Assembly: GCA_030754315.1 (NCBI GenBank)
Contig: JASMAO010000072.1
Span: 1 to 8,907, forward strand
Reading direction: 5' to 3'
Origin: SAR202 cluster bacterium
Lineage (GTDB): Bacteria > Chloroflexota > Dehalococcoidia > Lucifugimonadales > JASMAO01
Length of the DNA: 8,907 nt
Shown: piece by piece, positions 6,525-8,907 of the stretch
Position numbering within the stretch: position 1 is the stretch's first letter
Layout of the letters: every line of letters starts with the position of its first letter
Made by a program: the position numbers and the translations under genes
Notes under the pieces: generated by a model
The model's database searches: none
The model's input: the letters and a program-made list of their open reading frames with translations, nothing else
Told to the model about the DNA's origin: nothing

Positions 6525-7313
6525 ATGATTCACCTCGTCGATGAAAGTGGAAGCGATTCGTGGGCGGAGGTATGTGAAGCCCTCTACCTGGAAAGGCGGG
6601 ACGACGTATCTTTTTATCTGGATCAGTCCAACCGCTCAGCAGGGCCGGTTTTGGAAATAGGTTGCGCTACGGGCAGGATAACGGAAATTCTCTCTGATTT
6701 CGGCAAAGATGTTTATGCGATCGACCCATCCACTTCGCAGCTTGAAATAGCGCGGGCCAAGGTGAATGCACTGGATAATCCTGGTGATGTTACCTTCGCA
6801 CGTTCAAGTCTGGATAAGCCTGATATTTCTTCAGGTAAAAAATATGGTCTAGCAATTGTTCCGTGCTATGGATTCATGTCCATAACTGACCCTACGGAAC
6901 AACAGAGATTTCTTCACGACGTGCGAAGGAATCTTTCTCCTGGGGGACGGTTAGTTATTGAGATGGGGGTTCCTGATCCTGGCGTAATGCTTGGAGATCC
7001 AGCGACGCTCTATCATTACAGGGATGTAAATCTCAAAGACGAATCTTCCGTGGTTTTATACTCTCAACGAGATTACGAAGATCATACTCAAATCGGATAT
7101 GTTAAAGCAGTGGCTGAATTCCTTGACAGTACAGGGTTAGTTACAAAAAAAGTTGTCCATGACCTAGAGTTCCGATATACCTTCAGGTGGGAGATGCACC
7201 ATCTTCTGCGTTTGTGCGGATTCGAAGTGCTTTCCCTGTATGGGGATTTTGATGAAGGGTCTTTCACCGAAGAGAGTGACAAAATGGTCTGGGTTGCCGG
7301 CTCACGGTCATAA
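6525..7313 (+). CDS. Class I SAM-dependent methyltransferase, substrate unknown
   Basis: This 262-residue cytosolic protein has a Rossmann-type methyltransferase core. Motif I, VLEIGCATGRITEIL (42-56), forms the SAM-binding loop. VYAIDPSTSQLEIARAK (63-79) holds the acidic residue, Asp67, that contacts the ribose. FARSSLDKPD (91-100) fits motif III, YGLAIVPCYGFMSI (107-120) the motif IV region, and LSPGGRLVIEMG (137-148) the following strand. The tail FRWEMHHLLRLCGFEVLSLYGDF resembles the end of small Methyltransf_25/11-type enzymes (E-x-x-x-L-L-x-x-x-G-F-x-v). The family transfers methyl groups to small molecules or other substrates; nothing here tells which. The ATG at 6525 follows a poor ribosome site (GGTAAA), 62 bases after the propeller stop. 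No terminator separates the two genes, so they may share a transcript. The 3' end faces the TPR gene across 11 bases. Confidence 0.88.
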   Translation: MIHLVDESGSDSWAEVCEALYLERRDDVSFYLDQSNRSAGPVLEIGCATGRITEILSDFGKDVYAIDPSTSQLEIARAKVNALDNPGDVTFARSSLDKPDISSGKKYGLAIVPCYGFMSITDPTEQQRFLHDVRRNLSPGGRLVIEMGVPDPGVMLGDPATLYHYRDVNLKDESSVVLYSQRDYEDHTQIGYVKAVAEFLDSTGLVTKKVVHDLEFRYTFRWEMHHLLRLCGFEVLSLYGDFDEGSFTEESDKMVWVAGSRS

Positions 7314-7324
7314 GCATTCTCTGG

Positions 7325-8173
7325 TTAATTGGAATTGCGCCTGTCTGCCTCTGCTTCACTCGTCATTCCTAGCTGGTCGTATGCGACCGCTCTGTGTTTG
7401 AGGGCAACACTTAATGAAGAGTCTAGTAAAAGCGCTGAGCTGAAGTCCGAAACAGCGTTTGCTGGAAGGGAATGAGCTAGATTTGAAAGGCCTCTGTTGA
7501 ACATGATGGCAGGGTTGTCCGGATCAATGGCATCCGCTTTATTGAAAGCGTCCACAGCCCGACCAAATCGGCCGATGGCGTGCAGGGCGATTCCCCTGTA
7601 TGTGTGCGCGATCGAGTCGGTTGGGCGCTCATCAGTGGCGGATGTTGTTCGGGCCAGTGCTGTCTGAAAGTCGCCTTCCAGAATAGCTTTATGAGCCTGC
7701 TTCAGGTTTTCGAAGTAATCCCCGCTCTCCGCCTCGCGCGCTCTGTTAAAGTCGGCTATTGCGTTTGAGAACATGTCCATCTCGCCGTACGCGTTGCCCC
7801 TGTAAAGATACGACTCTGCTTTGGAGGGGTCCAACTCGATAGCCCTGGTTAGGTCAGAGATGGCTTTCTGATAACGCTCTAACCGGTAATAGACAGCGCC
7901 CCTTAATTTCCAGGTAAGAGGATTGGTTGGGTCTAATTTTATCGCGTTAGAGAAATCTGATAACGCCATTTCGAATTGAGAAGAAGTCTCATGGTTAATC
8001 CCTCTGTCTATGTATTCACTGGAGGTAGTGTGGATGTCGGATTTCAGACCGGCCGGTTGAGCATTCTGCTCAAAGTTCCCTGAGCAGGAGGCTGTGATCT
8101 GAACAACTAAGATAGCCAGTAAAGCTGGGGTAATGCAGGAGATAGAAATAGTAAAGACCCGGTGCGATATCAT
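7325..8173 (-). CDS. TPR-repeat protein, predicted lipoprotein
   Basis: This 282-residue protein has an N-terminal hydrophobic stretch (about 13-28) ending ITASC with Cys30, a plausible though imperfect lipobox, followed by a polar linker (31-50). From about 53 to the end it is a tandem array of tetratricopeptide repeats, each about 34 residues: 53-86, 87-120, 121-150, a diverged one near 155-187, then 188-221, 222-255 and a partial last one. Typical pieces are AISDLTRAIELDP and AVDAFNKADAIDPDNP, with the Gly/Ala and Asp-Pro positions of the family. TPR arrays bind partner proteins; no catalytic domain is present. The chosen ATG (8173-8171) is the only conventional start that keeps the whole signal sequence, but it sits inside a 20-bp inverted repeat and lacks a clear ribosome site. 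It lies 46 bases downstream of the ATPase stop on the same strand. Confidence 0.85.
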   Translation of the reverse strand: MISHRVFTISISCITPALLAILVVQITASCSGNFEQNAQPAGLKSDIHTTSSEYIDRGINHETSSQFEMALSDFSNAIKLDPTNPLTWKLRGAVYYRLERYQKAISDLTRAIELDPSKAESYLYRGNAYGEMDMFSNAIADFNRAREAESGDYFENLKQAHKAILEGDFQTALARTTSATDERPTDSIAHTYRGIALHAIGRFGRAVDAFNKADAIDPDNPAIMFNRGLSNLAHSLPANAVSDFSSALLLDSSLSVALKHRAVAYDQLGMTSEAEADRRNSN

Positions 8174-8192
8174 GCGCCGGGTCTTTACTATT
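8147..8192 (-). terminator. 20-bp inverted repeat: terminator of the ATPase unit, overlapping the TPR start codon
   Basis: The arms 8147-8166 and 8173-8192 pair over 20 positions (18 Watson-Crick, two G-U), with a six-base ATATCA loop (plus strand). Read on the minus strand, the stem begins 27 bases after the ATPase stop, and its 3' arm ends TTTACTATT followed by TCTATC, a modest T-rich tail. It therefore fits a terminator for the OppF/DppF-type gene. The TPR gene ATG (8173-8171) lies at the base of the loop, so in any read-through transcript the start would be buried in the stem. Confidence 0.65.
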
Positions 8193-8219
8193 AGTGTGCC
8201 TCTAGCGGGTGCTGCTGAC

Positions 8220-8906
8220 TTAGTCTTTATACAAATGACAGACTACACCGTGGTCCTCCACGGGAATGGACCGACCCGGTTCGACAGTGGAACACTCGTC
8301 TATCATGGAGGGACACCTCTCATGGAAGTGGCACCCTGAGGGAGGGTTCACAGGTGAAGGAACCTCTCCCGTCAGTATGATTTCCTCTCTTTCGTCATCT
8401 GGATGAGAGGGTAGAGCAGCGGACATGAGGGCCCGGGTGTATGGATGCAACGGGTTATCGAACAACTCGTCTGTAGCAGCCTCTTCCACCAGCCTGCCGA
8501 GGTACATAACTCCTATCTTGTCGCACATATATCTAACTGTGGCAAGATGGTGCGCGATGAGAAGGTAGGTCAGTCCATGCTCTTTCTGGAGATCCATTAG
8601 CAGGTTCATTATCTGTGCCCTGATGGATACATCAAGAGCTGATACTGGCTCATCAAGGACTATAAGTTTTGGGTTAAGCGCGAGCGAACGCGCTACACCG
8701 ATCCTCTGTCGTTGACCGCCGGAAAATTCGTGGGGGTAACGAGTGCCGTGGTCAGGATCTAGGCCTACCTCGTCTAGAAGGTCTCCTACCTTCGTGCTGA
8801 TTTCGCCACGTGTAAAGGTTGTGTTGACCTCCATGGGTTCACCTATGATGCCTGCAACCCTCATTCGAGGGTTGAGCGAAGCCCAGGGATCCTGGAACAC
8901 AGCCTG
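8220..8906 (-). CDS. Oligopeptide/dipeptide ABC transporter ATP-binding protein (OppF/DppF type), N-terminus beyond the window
   Basis: These are the C-terminal 228 residues of a peptide-importer ATPase; about 100 residues, including Walker A, lie off the right edge. The frame stays open to the last bases (Gln-Ala before the first GTG). Counting from that GTG: the Q-loop VFQDPWASLNPR at the start, signature FSGGQRQRIGVARSLALNP from 59, Walker B LIVLDEP (79-85, catalytic Glu84), D-loop SALD, and the H-loop IAHHLATV with His117. The next residue is His, where the family usually has Asp. The C-terminal oligo_HPY domain is complete (NPLHPYTRALMSAALP, then PPSGCHFHERCP and VVCHLYKD). It has four Cys (190, 196, 203, 221) of the kind reported to hold an iron-sulfur cluster in some dipeptide-transporter ATPases. 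The gene ends a minus-strand unit with a hairpin behind it. It may energise the permeases at 1566-3603 or a different importer upstream. Confidence 0.93.
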   Translation of the reverse strand, partial: QAVFQDPWASLNPRMRVAGIIGEPMEVNTTFTRGEISTKVGDLLDEVGLDPDHGTRYPHEFSGGQRQRIGVARSLALNPKLIVLDEPVSALDVSIRAQIMNLLMDLQKEHGLTYLLIAHHLATVRYMCDKIGVMYLGRLVEEAATDELFDNPLHPYTRALMSAALPSHPDDEREEIILTGEVPSPVNPPSGCHFHERCPSMIDECSTVEPGRSIPVEDHGVVCHLYKD

Positions 8907-8907
8907 A

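Noticed and set aside
8133..8339. A plus-strand ORF across the inverted repeat and the ATPase 3' end.
   Set aside because: It lies antisense to two well-supported minus-strand genes and its start region is the hairpin.

Overview
The window looks like chromosomal DNA from a free-living bacterium with roughly balanced base composition. It carries peptide-type ABC transporter genes, lipoprotein-like secreted proteins and a large repeat beta-propeller. There is no rRNA, tRNA or other lineage marker. The style of the genes (family 5 binding protein, DppB/DppC permeases, long W-V-A-N propeller repeats, TPR lipoprotein) recalls uncultured marine Chloroflexota such as SAR202, but that is an impression and not a placement. 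No phage, insertion sequence, CRISPR array or defence gene was seen.

Left part (1-3663, plus strand): an oligopeptide/dipeptide-type ABC importer locus. The C-terminal part of a family 5 solute-binding protein enters from the left edge and ends at 1168. A strong hairpin follows (1234-1269). A gap of about 400 bases then holds an RNA-like element whose 3' part matches the conserved core of the glycine riboswitch (about 1297-1372), and a 40-codon reading frame whose stop overlaps the start of the first permease by one base. The DppB-type and DppC-type permeases follow, and an intrinsic terminator closes the unit at 3632-3663. No ATPase gene follows them.

Middle part (3664-7313, plus strand): three genes of different character. 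The first is a small predicted lipoprotein with a cupredoxin-like look but no copper ligands, with its own promoter candidate and terminator. The second is a 682-residue membrane-anchored protein whose body is 14 consecutive blade-type repeats of about 39 residues, the number needed for two seven-bladed propellers. The third is a class I SAM-dependent methyltransferase.

Right part (7325-8907, minus strand): a predicted TPR lipoprotein, converging on the methyltransferase with only 11 bases between the stops. Upstream of it is the C-terminal two thirds of an OppF/DppF-type ATPase that runs off the right edge. A 20-bp inverted repeat (8147-8192) between these two genes looks like the ATPase terminator, but it also contains the only good start codon of the TPR gene. 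The ATPase could energise the permeases at the left, but it lies in a separate, opposite-strand unit, so this pairing is inference.
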